A DNA stretch of 17,604 nt from Zygnema cylindricum (taxonomy: Eukaryota > Streptophyta > Zygnematophyceae > Zygnematales > Zygnemataceae), in NCBI GenBank assembly GCA_037447655.1, contig JBBHKE010000679.1, forward strand, positions 1 through 17,604, given 5' to 3'. The position numbers and the translations under genes were made by a program. The notes below the pieces were generated by a model. The model worked only from the letters and a program-made list of their open reading frames with translations, was not told the origin of the DNA and made no database searches. Within the stretch, counting starts at the first letter, position 1. Each line of letters opens with the position of its first letter. Below are positions 16,547-17,604 of this stretch, one piece after another.

Positions 16547-17604
16547 CTATTCACTTAATCCCACTGTGTTTCTACAATACCTCAGCTTAGGAGCAGGAAG
16601 AGCTTTAGTGAGCATATCAGCAATCGTTTTTGCATCTGGCAAATAACATAATTTAATCACTCCAGAGAATACTTTTTCTCTTACAAAATGTAATCTTACA
16701 TCCATGTGCTTGCTTTTGAAGTGATGACTCGGGTTAGAAGCAATGGCAATGGCAGCCTGGTTATCACACCAGATCACTTGTGGACCAACCTGCATGTATC
16801 CTAGTTATTATAACATCGATTTTACCCATAAGAGTTATTTGAGGGCCGAGCTTGCTGCCATATATTCTGACTCCATTGTTGACTGTGCTGTCACCTTTTC
16901 AAGTTTGCTGCTCTAGCAGCAAGTGCCGTTCCCAATTTGTAGAACGAATCCCGTGGTGGATTTCCGGCTTGGCATGTCGCCATAGCTTACATCACCCCAC
17001 GATTGCAGTTTTACTTCTCCTTCGCCTAATGTGAGTTTGAGGTCTTTGGTTCCAGCCAAATATCTTAAGACTCTCCTTGCTGCATCAAAGTCAGATTTTC
17101 TCGGATTCTCTAGATTCCTGCTCAGTACCTCGACTGCTGCAGCAATGTCAGGACGGGTACAATTAATGTAATATATTAAGCTTCCCACTATCTGTCTGTA
17201 AGGTATTTGTGTCATATAATCATTCTCCCTAGATTCTAAATACTCGCTAACAATGACACCTGGTTTTGTCTCTTCTCCCTCCAACTTCTGCTGAACCTCG
17301 ATTGGAGTTAAGACATCCTTTTGCCCCCCGCATTCCGTACTCATCTAAAATGTTTCCAATAGCCTTCTTTTGAGTCATTTTATCACTTTCTTATTTCTGT
17401 CCCTCTCTACCTGAATACCCAAAATATATTTTGCCTCACCGAGGTCTTTCATCTCGAACAGTGAGTTTAGAGCAGTTTTGATTTTGTTAATTTCAGCCAT
17501 TGATTTGCTAAGTAATGCTAAATCATCTACATACAGCGCTATATACACTATCCCATTTTCACCCTTTAGAATGTAGACAGAGTGATCAAAACTTATCCTA
17601 TGAA
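16547..17604 (-). pseudogene. Ty1/copia pol 3' part: RT end and RNase H (family B, minus strand), degraded
   Basis: Enters from the right edge inside RT (RISFDHSVYI), then has the catalytic YVDDL, FEMKDLGEAKYILGIQ and a frameshift near 17375-17383 where one base appears lost and TGA follows. A second frame change lies near the G run at about 17325-17340. From there to 16916 the frame is open: PYRQIVGSLIYYINCTRPD and the first RNase H block SWGDVSYGD. Stops at 16915 (TAG, usual Trp), 16838 (TAA) and 16810-16805 (two TAA) break the middle, while MESEYMA remains between them. The tail, 16795-16547, keeps CDNQAAIAI, KHMDVRLHFVREKV and MLTKALP. A polypurine tract and 3' LTR follow on the same strand. 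It shares motif order and several exact blocks with the copy at 1-1155. Confidence 0.9.

Overview
The window looks like repeat-dominated, AT-rich nuclear DNA of a eukaryote. I find no host gene that can be defended. Ty1/copia retrotransposon pieces with plant-like RT and RNase H motifs, long satellite arrays, telo-box-like motifs and an ACGT/G-box palindrome lean towards a plant or alga. The lineage cannot be fixed from the sequence alone.

Layout. (1) 1-1503: the 3' end of a copia element on +, with a RT/RNase H reading frame broken by one stop, a polypurine tract, and an LTR starting TGTAGG (family A). (2) 1504-3540: non-coding AT-rich DNA with a few short motifs. (3) 3541-4795: a degenerate CCCTCT polypyrimidine tract. 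(4) 4796-7158: non-coding DNA holding a relic of a family B LTR (5438-5545), a field of degenerate CCGTACA repeats, and a GC-richer patch. (5) 7159-8966: two complete family B LTRs placed head to head around a regular 40-bp tandem array (7801-8224). (6) 8967-11880: primer-binding site, gag, protease, integrase and the first part of RT of a family B copia element on +, broken by two frameshifts and several stops. (7) 11881-15600: a satellite of about 202-bp dimers (two related ~101-bp monomers), joined directly to the truncated RT. (8) 15601-17604: on the - strand, the 3' half of another family B copy: RT/RNase H pseudogene, polypurine tract and 3' LTR, running off the right edge.

The most notable structure is family B itself. 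Its LTR runs TGTTGT...ACAACA. The gag start codon and first 19 codons lie inside the LTR. The primer-binding site directly after it (GGTTATGGGC) matches the anticodon arm of initiator tRNA-Met, the half-tRNA priming used by Drosophila copia, and it is read through as part of gag. An LTR-borne gag start is otherwise best known from yeast Ty1. All three LTR copies keep this short frame open, one of them with an in-frame 3-bp difference.

The second theme is satellite DNA fused to LTRs: a 40-bp array of palindromic units between two divergent LTRs, and an 18-copy dimeric satellite between a truncated pol and an inverted LTR. Both arrays share GCGCTAACA and TTTGTGT words, and about half the large-satellite dimers carry an exact plant telo-box, AAACCCTAA. 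The whole is probably heterochromatin built by nested insertion, inversion and satellite expansion.
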